The translations under genes were made by a program, and so were the position numbers. Under the pieces are notes generated by a model. It was not told where the DNA came from and ran no database searches. It saw only the letters and a program-made list of their open reading frames with translations. Shown one piece after another: positions 1-6,799 of a stretch of 20,821 bases of DNA. Within the stretch, counting starts at the first letter, position 1; each line of letters begins with the position of its first letter. Source of the DNA: Betaproteobacteria bacterium (GTDB taxonomy: Bacteria > Pseudomonadota > Gammaproteobacteria > Burkholderiales > Rhodocyclaceae). The stretch spans positions 1 through 20,821 of the forward strand of contig JAPTVL010000214.1 of NCBI GenBank assembly GCA_028065725.1. Reading direction: 5' to 3'.

Positions 1-666
1 TCCGATCTTGCCAGTGTTCGAAGATGTGTAATTGTGCAACGCTTGAACAAGAGTCTCGCGACGTGATTTCTCCATGAGCGATGCCCAGTCGGCCTTTAAT
101 GACTGTCCAGAAAACACCATAAAGTTATTATCACCCGATGCGGCACGCATGCGTTCAACGCATTGCTCGACAGCTATGCCCTTGAAGAAGAGGTGATAGA
201 AGGTGATGTACGCAACCGCCGCATCAGACCAAAGTGCTGACTGTGAGTTTCCCACCAAGGCCCAAAAGGGATAGTCTTTCTCTTCGTGCATGGCCATTCG
301 ACAACCGGCGCCTCCAAAGCAGGATGACATGCAAATCAAGAGGCCGCCAGCCATTGCGTTCGTTAGTGGGGTGAGCGACCTTCTAAGATTTTCCCAGGTA
401 AGAAATGCGCCGTTAGTAAGAGCAACGCCCTCATTGTTGCCATGCATGCTTAGGTGAAGAATCGGTGGTTGGTTAAGCCGTGACAGTGCTTCGCTCAATC
501 TTGACCCAAGGCTCTCCTCGAAGGCTTTTTCTGTCGTAACGAGGCTGTACCAATGAGGAATATTTGCAAGTCGTAATGCTTCACAAAGCGAGCGGCCCTC
601 GGTTCTGCCATCGAGCAGATCAGTGTCCGCTGGCGACTCAATTACGTAGACGAAACCTTGGGTCAA
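1..666 (-). CDS. CHAT-domain (caspase-like) cysteine protease, C-terminus beyond window
   Basis: An open frame of 222 codons runs leftwards from a TTG start at 664-666 off the window edge, so the C-terminus is missing. The start is chosen because GGAG lies six bases upstream, and an in-frame stop lies just before it. The two catalytic segments of the caspase/CHAT fold are visible: a hydrophobic strand ending in HLSMHG (His75 of His-Gly) and a second strand ending in ICMSSCFGG (Cys116). The protein opens directly with the fold (QGFVYVIESP) and has no N-terminal sensor or repeat domain in view. CHAT peptidases are often effectors in bacterial defence and cell-death systems, activated by a partner. 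The partner, if any, would be left of the window. A copy of the 62-bp repeat ends 22 bases upstream. The family call is good; substrate and role are unknown. Confidence 0.82.
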   Translation of the reverse strand, partial: MTQGFVYVIESPADTDLLDGRTEGRSLCEALRLANIPHWYSLVTTEKAFEESLGSRLSEALSRLNQPPILHLSMHGNNEGVALTNGAFLTWENLRRSLTPLTNAMAGGLLICMSSCFGGAGCRMAMHEEKDYPFWALVGNSQSALWSDAAVAYITFYHLFFKGIAVEQCVERMRAASGDNNFMVFSGQSLKADWASLMEKSRRETLVQALHNYTSSNTGKIG

Positions 667-687
667 AGCAGTCTCCGGATGGAAGGG

Positions 688-749
688 CTAACAGGTATTA
701 AAGTGCAGAAACGTCCGGGTTATTCCCAATAATACGGACACTATCGAAA
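688..749 (-). repeat. 62-bp inverted repeat, copy A (possible recombinase site)
   Basis: Read on the minus strand, this matches copy B (4939-5000, plus strand) at 51 of 62 positions; the first 38 bases differ at three. The core has dyad symmetry: arms GTCCGTATTA and TAACCCGGAC agree at 8 of 10 positions around a 7-base spacer TTGGGAA. That geometry is usual for tyrosine-recombinase crossover sites. It ends 22 bases before the CHAT start codon. An operator or a shared leader is the alternative reading. Confidence 0.75.
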
Positions 750-800
750 CCTCTCTAGCCCTCTTCATGACATTAAGATTACCCCTTATGGGTCACCTTA

Positions 801-1106
801 TCAATGTCTTTTGATACGAACACGCCACAAACGACTGCATTTGGGACGTTCTCGAATCGGCTGCTTTGGGCCGGCTGGACTCAGTACCCGCCGGCAGCTG
901 CCTGGCATCGGAACTAAGCGGCAGCTGCGCTTGTAGGACTCCGTGCCGACCTGCCGGCGCAGTTGCTGGCGCGCTCGATGATCGAAATAGACGATTCGAC
1001 TCCCGTGGTGGTCATGGGCCTCATGGCCGAAATCGAGCAGGCTTTCCAATACCATGGGCGGGATCCCGCGTTGCTGGAGCCTGGCCTGCACATGATGGGT
1101 CAGCAT
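801..1106 (-). CDS. Small conserved hypothetical protein, C-terminal half probably frameshifted
   Basis: The start is well supported: AGGAG lies seven bases before the ATG at 1104-1106. The first 55 or so residues (LTHHVQARLQQRGIPP, then FGHEAHDHHGSRIVYFD) resemble a family of about 100-residue proteins of unknown function common in proteobacteria. From about residue 60 the reading becomes Arg/Pro/Ser-rich and loses that character. The nearby sequence carries two copies of CGGCAGCTGC 27 bases apart (892-901 and 919-928). Past them another frame reads like a beta-rich tail and stays open beyond the stop at 801. This suggests a small duplication or indel broke the gene. It lies 90 bases downstream of the sirtuin gene on the same strand, so the two may be co-transcribed. 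No function is assigned. Confidence 0.55.
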   Translation of the reverse strand: MLTHHVQARLQQRGIPPMVLESLLDFGHEAHDHHGSRIVYFDHRARQQLRRQVGTESYKRSCRLVPMPGSCRRVLSPAGPKQPIRERPKCSRLWRVRIKRH

Positions 1107-1195
1107 GATTCATCTCCTATCCTAATGTGGCGAACGGAAACCCATGCTACCGAACGGGAGGCTCACCAGATGCGCCTGGCGAGCACCGAAAATGG

Positions 1196-2032
1196 CTACT
1201 TCACGCCCTCGCCCCAAACCGATTCCAGCAGACGCGGCAACATCTCTGCGGCCGCGCCGCTGAGGCTCGCACTGGCGGCGCGGGACAGAGGCGTCGGAAC
1301 CGGATTGACCTCGATCACCAGCGCACCGCGGTTGAGCGCCCGCCACGGCAGGCTAGCCGCGGGCTCAACCTCGAGGGACGAACCGATGCAGATCAGCGCG
1401 TCGCAGGTCTCGGCCGCCAGGAAGGCATCTTCCAGGATTTCCGGATGGAGCGGCTCCCCGAACCACACCACGTCGGGACGCAGCAGGGCGTGGCATGCCG
1501 GACACCGGGGAACGGATCCTGCCTGCAGTTGGATCTCCGCCAGATCCTCGGGGCCGGCGTACGGATCAATTTCGTCATCGACGGCGTAGCCATTGCAGAG
1601 GCGGCAGATCACCGGACTCGCGTCGCCGCTGAAGAGCTCTTCCATATCCACGAATGCCTTCAAGCGCAGCAGATTGCCGTGCAGCTCGATGACGGTTCGA
1701 CTCCCGGCTTCCTGGTGGAGGTTGTCAATGTTCTGGGTGATCACGGTCACGCGCGGAACGAGTTCCTGAAGCCGGGCGACGGCGGCATGGCCCTCGTTAG
1801 GCCGTGCCCGGCGGACGGCATCGGCGAGATGGACGTGCCAGTCCCAGACGAATTGCGGGTTCTTCCTGAACGCATGAGGCGTCGCGACTTCGGCCGGGTC
1901 GACTTTCGCCCACAGGCCCTCGGCCCGGTCGCGAAAGGTCGGGATGCCACTTTCGGCAGACATCCCGGCCCCGGTGAAGACGACGAGGTGTTTCAGCGCA
2001 CGGAGCCGAGTCTGTAGGTCAGGAGAAATCAA
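1196..2032 (-). CDS. SIR2-family NAD-dependent protein deacylase (sirtuin)
   Basis: This is a 278-residue single-domain sirtuin that removes acyl groups from lysine using NAD. The NAD-binding GAGMSAESGIPTFR motif lies at 21-34, TQNIDNLHQ at 99-107, and the catalytic His118 in LHGN. The zinc site is complete (Cys143, Cys146, Cys177, Cys180), followed by WFGE at 190-193, GSS at 217-219 and VNP at 242-244. The start is TTG at 2030-2032: an in-frame TGA lies closely upstream and no earlier start exists, but the ribosome site is weak. Where CobB/SIRT5-type deacylases carry a Tyr-x-x-Arg pair for acidic acyl groups, this protein has His66 and Leu69 (WDWHVHL), so succinyl-lysine is a less likely substrate. 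It is a housekeeping-type enzyme by sequence, here within an accessory block. Confidence 0.9.
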   Translation of the reverse strand: MISPDLQTRLRALKHLVVFTGAGMSAESGIPTFRDRAEGLWAKVDPAEVATPHAFRKNPQFVWDWHVHLADAVRRARPNEGHAAVARLQELVPRVTVITQNIDNLHQEAGSRTVIELHGNLLRLKAFVDMEELFSGDASPVICRLCNGYAVDDEIDPYAGPEDLAEIQLQAGSVPRCPACHALLRPDVVWFGEPLHPEILEDAFLAAETCDALICIGSSLEVEPAASLPWRALNRGALVIEVNPVPTPLSRAASASLSGAAAEMLPRLLESVWGEGVK

Positions 2033-2303
2033 TTCAGGTCTCGGAAGTCGTGCAGCCGCTCAATGGGAGTCAATAAATCACTAAGGCAGGGTTAACGGGC
2101 GGGTTCAACCCATCCACCCGTGTTGGAGGCCATCCGGACGACACGCAAGTTGGACATAAGATCCATGCGCCGACCTTTTGGGATGCGCATGAAATGCAAA
2201 TAGCGATATTCAAAGCGCCAGCGCTCCCGATTACTACGCCTGAGATGTGGAATGCGGGTAGCGAAGTAGCTGCCTTACGCAGTTTTAAAGGAATCGTCCC
2301 AAA
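2033..2303. other. Non-coding gap between sirtuin and DUF2726-like gene
   Basis: I see no gene in these 271 bases. The only structure is GGGTTCAACCC near 2097, a small perfect dyad too short to call a terminator. It should hold the sirtuin promoter, but I cannot pick one out. Confidence 0.5.
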
Positions 2304-3881
2304 TCACGCCAAACGGATCGCTTCCTCGACTTCTTTTCTTAAGAGTGCGCCATGGTCGCACTTTTGCCCCGCCCGTATGGCGACCGCGTACTCAGATCTA
2401 TCCAGTATCTCCGCAATTTGCTTCAGTGTGAAACCGTCGTCCCTCATCCTGAACAACGCCTTCCTTTCTGCGGCATTCCACGGCCGTCGCCAATGTGCTC
2501 GACACTTTCGCAGCTTCTGCACGGAAATCGCTGTCGGAATTTTTTCCTTAACAAGAATCTGATGAGCAACTCTATGCACCATTCCTTCCATCCATGAATA
2601 TAGTGCGGCTTTGTAGTCTTGCTCAAAACCGGGCAGCACATTACCTAGGTATCGAATTCGCGGGGTGGGCAATCTAATTGTCCAATCACCAAATGGGGTC
2701 CTAAGAATCGCCGTAGCATTTTGCGAATCCACCTCGAAGCCCTGCACTGAAGACCCCGCGAGGGTAAGCATGTCATCGTTCGGAATCTCGATGGCGGCCT
2801 CTTTATTCATTGAACGTACGCCGCCCTCTATCCCATGTGCTTTCCATCCCAAATCCTCAAGTTCCTCATAAATTGTGAGATACATCTGCTGAAGTACAGA
2901 TTCAGGAACATCTAGCGTCGAGTGCTCTCTTCGATAAGCCGTCACTAACGCTTTCAGGCGAATCAGATGTGCCTTATCGTATTCAGCCCATATTTGTGGA
3001 ACATCAAGGTTTTCAATGCAAACTCCGCTAATGATGTTCTTCAAGACGCGCACAAAAGATGCCTCAAATTCCTTCTGCAATCGCCAATTTTTAAGTTCAT
3101 AAACTTGCTGGCGAGGATCGATTATCTCAGGCGCATCCGATATGCGAAGGCGAATTAGCGGCAAGCTTGCCTTAGCCAAGATTGCCTCTTTCTTACCATC
3201 ACGAATTTGTGCCGCTTTTTTTTCGTGCTCCGGTCCGTCCATTTCGAGGACCAACATTGGTATTTGCGCTGGCGACGGTCCCGTCAGTAGGCAATCAACT
3301 CGCGACGCGCGGGAAAATTCGTATAACTCGCGTTCATCTTTTGGAACATCGACAAACTGGCCTAGGCAGGGTTCAACAAAGATCTGAACCCGTTCGCCAA
3401 AAATATTGAAGCCGTCAAATGCCTCGTGCGCTCTACTCGTGAGCCAGTTTTCGTAGGCATTACCCTGTCCTTTCGTAAGCGGCTTTTGACGCTCTGATCG
3501 AAAATTGATAAGTGTCCTTCGGAGTTCGTTCTCTATTGAAACAGCATTTCGCGTTAGATCGCAAAGATGGCATGGAATCTTGAATTCGCCGAGTAAATCA
3601 ACTATCGCATCCGAGTATTCATTTCTCTTGTCGAGAACCGCACATAACAAGCTACCCTTGATTTTGTCTTCTACTACTCCAATCAATATGATGCCTTCGA
3701 AAAACGCTTTCATCGCCGATGGCTGAGCACTTTCAACTCTGTCACGATGCAAAAAAGTACTCGGCTGAAACTTGTAAATCAGCTTATATCCAGGCTTGCT
3801 GAATGTTTTCAGAACCGTTTGAACCGATTCAGCAAGCCTTGCTTCGTCTGGCGTTAAAAGTGATTTCAAGGCGTAGGACAT
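2304..3881 (-). CDS. DUF2726-like predicted nuclease-fold protein with C-terminal helix-turn-helix
   Basis: The 525-residue product has a central segment (about 190-250) resembling DUF2726, a PD-(D/E)XK nuclease-like domain: VDCLL with Asp196, then LVLEMDGPEHE with Glu213, Asp215 and His219, then DGKKEAIL with Lys231 and LPLIRLR. The C-terminus (about 468-503) reads as a Myb/SANT-like helix-turn-helix: W..AERKALF, then GFTLKQIAEILDRSEYAVAIR. An N-terminal stretch (LLCAVLDKRNEYSD then IPCHLCDL) has the same pattern as the DUF2726 core and may be a degenerate duplicate. The ATG at 3879-3881 is preferred; a TTG at 3938 would add 19 residues but has no ribosome site. The gene stands alone between sirtuin and recombinase. 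DNA binding or cutting is inferred, not shown. Its base composition is lower in GC than the genes right of 6 kb. Confidence 0.7.
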   Translation of the reverse strand: MSYALKSLLTPDEARLAESVQTVLKTFSKPGYKLIYKFQPSTFLHRDRVESAQPSAMKAFFEGIILIGVVEDKIKGSLLCAVLDKRNEYSDAIVDLLGEFKIPCHLCDLTRNAVSIENELRRTLINFRSERQKPLTKGQGNAYENWLTSRAHEAFDGFNIFGERVQIFVEPCLGQFVDVPKDERELYEFSRASRVDCLLTGPSPAQIPMLVLEMDGPEHEKKAAQIRDGKKEAILAKASLPLIRLRISDAPEIIDPRQQVYELKNWRLQKEFEASFVRVLKNIISGVCIENLDVPQIWAEYDKAHLIRLKALVTAYRREHSTLDVPESVLQQMYLTIYEELEDLGWKAHGIEGGVRSMNKEAAIEIPNDDMLTLAGSSVQGFEVDSQNATAILRTPFGDWTIRLPTPRIRYLGNVLPGFEQDYKAALYSWMEGMVHRVAHQILVKEKIPTAISVQKLRKCRAHWRRPWNAAERKALFRMRDDGFTLKQIAEILDRSEYAVAIRAGQKCDHGALLRKEVEEAIRLA

Positions 3882-4055
3882 TGGAGACTCAAGACCTTCA
3901 TTATTTGGTGGCAACCAAAAAGAGGAAGCATAGAACAAGATAGTTACGAGTGCCTAAGCCTCTTGGATTCTCACTTGGCCCAGATGGATCGAAATCAATG
4001 GCCGCAATGGAGAAGAGTCGCCACAGTCCGCTGATGGCCGATTGTACGTATTAAG

Positions 4056-4097
4056 CATCGTGCCAGAAAGCGGTCGCACGATGGGACTGGCGACCGC
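4056..4097 (-). other. Two interlocked hairpins (pseudoknot or switchable terminator) after the recombinase gene
   Basis: CATCGTGC (4056-4063) pairs perfectly with GCACGATG (4076-4083), and GCGGTCGC (4070-4077) pairs perfectly with GCGACCGC (4090-4097). The arms alternate and share two bases, so they form either competing hairpins or an H-type pseudoknot, with 6-base stretches between successive arms. On the minus strand it begins 16 bases after the recombinase stop codon, and the first hairpin is followed by TTTC, so it may act as that gene's terminator. Confidence 0.6.
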
Positions 4098-4112
4098 CAA
4101 ATGATGAAGACT

Positions 4113-4727
4113 CTAAATCTCGGTCTGCTCAGATATCTCTAGGGCGTCATCAACTTCAATACCGAGATACCGAACGGTGCTTTCCAGCTTCGAGTGGCCC
4201 AACAGAAGCTGCACGGCCCGCAGATTCTTGGTCCGTTTGTAGATCAGTGTCGCCTTGGTACGCCGCATCGTATGGGTGCCATAGACCGTCGGATCGAGGC
4301 CGATAGCAGCAACCCAATGATGGACGATCCGAGCGTACTGTCGCGTTGAGACATGGGGCGATTTGGAAAGGCGGCTGGGAAACAGGAATTGCTCCGACTT
4401 CAACTTCCCTTTCTCAATCCACGCTGCAACAGCGGCCCTGGTGGGCTCTGTCAGCTCGAACTGTACCGGCCGTTGCGTCTTCCGCTGCACGACCATTGCT
4501 CGGGCCAAGACTTGGTTGCCGTGTGTGATATCCCGAACGTGCAGATTGACGAGATCGCAGCCCCGGAGTTTGCTGTCGATTGCGAGGTTGAACATTGCCA
4601 AATCTCGAACCTGATGCGCATTCTGGAGCTGAATCCGGATGGCCCAGATATCCTTCGGCTTCAAGGGTGGCTTCTGACCAACCAGCTTGCCTTTGTTCCA
4701 GGGTTCCAAGTGACGAGTAGATTCCAT
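4113..4727 (-). CDS. Small FimB-sized tyrosine recombinase
   Basis: The 204-residue protein is almost entirely the catalytic domain of a tyrosine recombinase and lacks an arm-binding domain. All catalytic residues are present: Arg55 (KLRGCDL), Lys83 (QRKTQRP), His152 and Arg155 (THTMRRTKAT), His178 (LLGHSKLE) and the nucleophile Tyr187 (VRYLG). The ATG at 4725-4727 is chosen because AAGGAG sits about seven bases upstream; a longer frame to 4814 has no such support. Its size and domain content match the FimB/FimE inversion recombinases rather than phage integrases. Copy B of the inverted repeat begins about 210 bases upstream and copy A lies 3.4 kb beyond the gene's end. It could therefore act on these sites, either inverting or mobilising the block. 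That link is inference. Confidence 0.92.
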   Translation of the reverse strand: MESTRHLEPWNKGKLVGQKPPLKPKDIWAIRIQLQNAHQVRDLAMFNLAIDSKLRGCDLVNLHVRDITHGNQVLARAMVVQRKTQRPVQFELTEPTRAAVAAWIEKGKLKSEQFLFPSRLSKSPHVSTRQYARIVHHWVAAIGLDPTVYGTHTMRRTKATLIYKRTKNLRAVQLLLGHSKLESTVRYLGIEVDDALEISEQTEI

Positions 4728-4866
4728 GACAAACTCCTTCGTTGTTGATCGGAGTTTGATTGTTCTACTTCTGGGCGAAGGACGGCTTTCGGATTGGATG
4801 CTGGGTGCGTACAATCGGCCAGGAGCCGCCGCTCACGAATTCTCCACAAAGCGGACGTTGGCTCCC

Positions 4867-4896
4867 TGTCCGTATGATTGTTGATTACAAGTGGAC
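4867..4896 (+). repeat. Possible degenerate third copy of the dyad core
   Basis: TGTCCGTATGATTG followed by ATTAC and GTGGAC resembles the core of copies A and B, with several mismatches and a two-base gap in the right arm. It lies between the recombinase start and copy B in the same orientation as B. It may be a decayed or accessory site, or chance. Confidence 0.35.
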
Positions 4897-4938
4897 CGGG
4901 ATCGGATAATCTCCACGTCATTCAATACCTTAAGGGCA

Positions 4939-5000
4939 TTTCGATCGTGTTCGTATTATTGGCAATAACCCGGACGCTTCCGCGTCTGAATAACTGTTGG
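4939..5000 (+). repeat. 62-bp inverted repeat, copy B (possible recombinase site)
   Basis: Inverted partner of copy A (688-749). The shared blocks include TTTCGAT, CGTATTATTGG and AATAACCCGGACG. Its core arms GTTCGTATTA and TAACCCGGAC agree at 7 of 10 positions around the spacer TTGGCAA. It ends 30 bases before the start of the rightward membrane-protein gene, mirroring the placement of copy A before the CHAT gene. Confidence 0.75.
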
Positions 5001-5030
5001 GCCGCGCAAGCATTTGGGCGACACTGAACC

Positions 5031-5723
5031 ATGGGCATTATTGTTGTCCCGCTAGCGCTACTCATCGCCATTGCCTGGTTTGGAGCCATACTCCTAACGG
5101 CCTTCGCGATAGATCGCTTAACTAGAAGACTCATAGGCGGAAGGTGGTTAGCCTTCGTCCTTTATCCTGCTTTTCTCTATCTTGGGTGGTGGATGCCGAA
5201 TATCACCGGGCATCAGAAACAACAACGAATGGACGCGATTGCCACGCAATGCGGTTGGACGCAAACCAAACGAATTGACGACGTTCCTGGAGTGTTTATC
5301 GACGGTAAGAATAGGCAGAGCTTTGCTCCCGAGCTTCTAGAAATCTATGGGGCGGTTGAGTACGAGAGCGAGGGGCGTATCGTTCATTCTGAACTGACGA
5401 ACGCGCTAGGTGATCGGTACTCCCATCAATACCTTGACAAGCGAACCTTTCGCTTTGGGGTGAGAAACGACGAGCGTCAGCTTGCTGCAGATGATATCTG
5501 GCGAGAAGAACTAGTCGTCTTGGATTTCGAGTCTCAAGAAGTGCTTGGTCGGCGAGTTGAGTACGGGTTTCTGAACCCGCCATCTCAGCCTTCGCTAGTG
5601 GGGTACGCAATCGACTTCTTGCTATATCAACCCCGCGCATGTGGCCACACCAATCCGGGCCAGACGGACATTCGCACAGAACTTCCGAAGATCCTTGCGT
5701 CGAAATTCACAAGGGGTCGATGA
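5031..5723 (+). CDS. Membrane-anchored protein of unknown function
   Basis: The 230-residue product starts with two hydrophobic segments (about 3-25 and 38-56) separated by a short Arg-rich stretch (DRLTRRLIGGR). A soluble C-terminal part of about 170 residues, probably cytoplasmic or periplasmic depending on topology, follows. The soluble part has scattered aromatic and acidic residues and a late Cys-Gly-His (ACGHTNP). I recognise no catalytic motif or family. The ATG at 5031 begins directly with the first membrane segment; the ribosome site is weak. It is the only rightward gene of the accessory block and begins just after repeat copy B. It may belong to the same mobile unit, but nothing in the protein itself shows a role in it. 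Confidence 0.75.
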   Translation: MGIIVVPLALLIAIAWFGAILLTAFAIDRLTRRLIGGRWLAFVLYPAFLYLGWWMPNITGHQKQQRMDAIATQCGWTQTKRIDDVPGVFIDGKNRQSFAPELLEIYGAVEYESEGRIVHSELTNALGDRYSHQYLDKRTFRFGVRNDERQLAADDIWREELVVLDFESQEVLGRRVEYGFLNPPSQPSLVGYAIDFLLYQPRACGHTNPGQTDIRTELPKILASKFTRGR

Positions 5724-5796
5724 TGCTAGCTGACCCGTGCGGCCCAAACTATCATTCCACCGGACTTGCGCTAGAAGCCGCGCAGGCCCGTGAATT

Positions 5797-5816
5797 CAGA
5801 CGTTCCTGAGCGTCTG
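5797..5816 (+). terminator. Hairpin downstream of the membrane-protein gene
   Basis: CAGACG at the left pairs with CGTCTG at the right, extended inward by a T-G and a T-A pair to eight pairs with a four-base loop. CTTTCC follows on the plus strand. It lies 73 bases after the stop at 5723. The T-run is poor, so this is a tentative terminator. Confidence 0.4.
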
Positions 5817-6010
5817 CTTTCCTAGACTGGCTACGTCCGCTTAGGGCACTGAGGGTGAGTAGCGATTTTCGATAAGCAGCCGCTCACAAAATCAACAGCA
5901 TAGAAGCCGGGGGCAACTCAATAAGGCGCGGCATGCTACTCGACCCACCCGTAAGACAAAAATGCCAGCTTCACCGCGGGGGCTTCGATGTATTGACGGT
6001 GCAACTGGAT

Positions 6011-6493
6011 TTACTTGGCGCCGGCGAGAATCCAGTTGACCAGGGTCTTGATATCCTCGTCCTTGACCGCAACGTTCGGCGGCATTGGAATCGGACCCCA
6101 AACGCCCTTGCCTCCGGCCTTGACCTTGGCAATCAGCATCGCTTCGTCACTGGCCTTGTATTTGTTGGCGATGTCCTTGAAGGCGGGGCCGATCAGTTTC
6201 TTGTCGGCAGCGTGGCAGGTCAGGCAACCGCTCTTGGCAGCGAGGTCCTTGTTGGCCAATGCCGGGACCGACGCCATGGCAGCGGGAGCGCTCGCCTGGT
6301 TAGCGGCTGGGACAGGTGTAGGTGAAGCAGCCGTAACTGAGGGAGCGGGTGCCGCCGCGGTAGGAGCAACGGCCGTGGGCGCAGGAGCCGGCGCTGCTTG
6401 GACCGGCGGCGGGGGCGGTGCTTCCTTGCCGCAACCCATCAGGACGAAAGCGGCGATTACGGCAAGGGGAAGGGCTTTGGTCCGCACGTTCAT
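6011..6493 (-). CDS. Lipoprotein class I cytochrome c
   Basis: The 160-residue product is a small c-type cytochrome for periplasmic electron transfer. The N-terminus is a lipoprotein signal with lipobox LMGC (Cys21), so it should be tethered to a membrane. A Pro/Ala-rich flexible linker fills about residues 25-75. The haem site CLTCH is at 90-94, with His94 as one axial ligand and Met137 (GPIPMPPN) as the likely second, as in the c551/c552 type. GGAG lies seven bases before the ATG. It is monocistronic: the neighbours are unrelated. Partner oxidase or reductase cannot be deduced. The long linker plus lipid anchor suggests a swinging electron shuttle close to a membrane enzyme. Confidence 0.93.
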   Translation of the reverse strand: MNVRTKALPLAVIAAFVLMGCGKEAPPPPPVQAAPAPAPTAVAPTAAAPAPSVTAASPTPVPAANQASAPAAMASVPALANKDLAAKSGCLTCHAADKKLIGPAFKDIANKYKASDEAMLIAKVKAGGKGVWGPIPMPPNVAVKDEDIKTLVNWILAGAK

Positions 6494-6799
6494 GGCAATG
6501 CTCCGTTAAAGGTAAGCGGGATGAAAGATTGGATGACAAATCAGCCGGGGAGAGTTTTAACTGCTGCCAAAGACTTGTCAATGCTGCTCCATCCTCACCA
6601 TTCTGTTGGATGATCTCATTGAACAAAGGCCGCTTCACGCATTATTGCTGCCGCTCAAGCATCAAGCGTCCAATGGCCGTTCTGGCCGAATAACTGCCCC
6701 AGCGGAGTACTTAGCGGCGAACAATATTGGTTCGGCAAGAGAGGTCTAGCGCTTAGTTCGTCGCATCGACCCACAGGCGTTACTGTGCGGAGGCTCACG
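6494..6799. other. Non-coding region upstream of the cytochrome gene
   Basis: These 306 bases hold the cytochrome promoter at the left; the rest up to the end of the next leftward gene shows no gene, tRNA or clear repeat. It is the candidate left junction zone of the integrated element, but no copy of the tRNA 3' end is visible. Confidence 0.5.
6554..6581 (-). promoter_or_regulatory. Sigma-70 type promoter for the cytochrome c gene
   Basis: On the minus strand a perfect TTGACA (6581-6576) is followed after 16 bases by TAAAAC (6559-6554). Transcription would start near 6546, giving a leader of about 53 bases. This is sequence matching only. Confidence 0.55.

Noticed and set aside
688..749. 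Reading the 62-bp repeats as integron attC sites
   Set aside because: Copy B ends with GTTGGGC, which fits GTTRRRY, but copy A has GTTAGCC, no RYYYAAC partner lies at the other end, and the recombinase is far smaller than an IntI and lacks arm domains.
1127..2017. 296-residue rightward frame over the sirtuin
   Set aside because: The opposite strand encodes all sirtuin motifs; this frame has none and no start signal.
5960..5990. GCGGGGGC near 5976 as the second attachment site copy of the tRNA-fMet 3' end
   Set aside because: Only eight G/C-rich bases match and the flanks do not align with the tRNA, which chance explains in GC-rich DNA.
6300..6638. 112-residue leftward frame overlapping the cytochrome gene start
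   Set aside because: It lies out of frame with a clear lipoprotein cytochrome and across its promoter; low-complexity Ser/Arg content and no motif.
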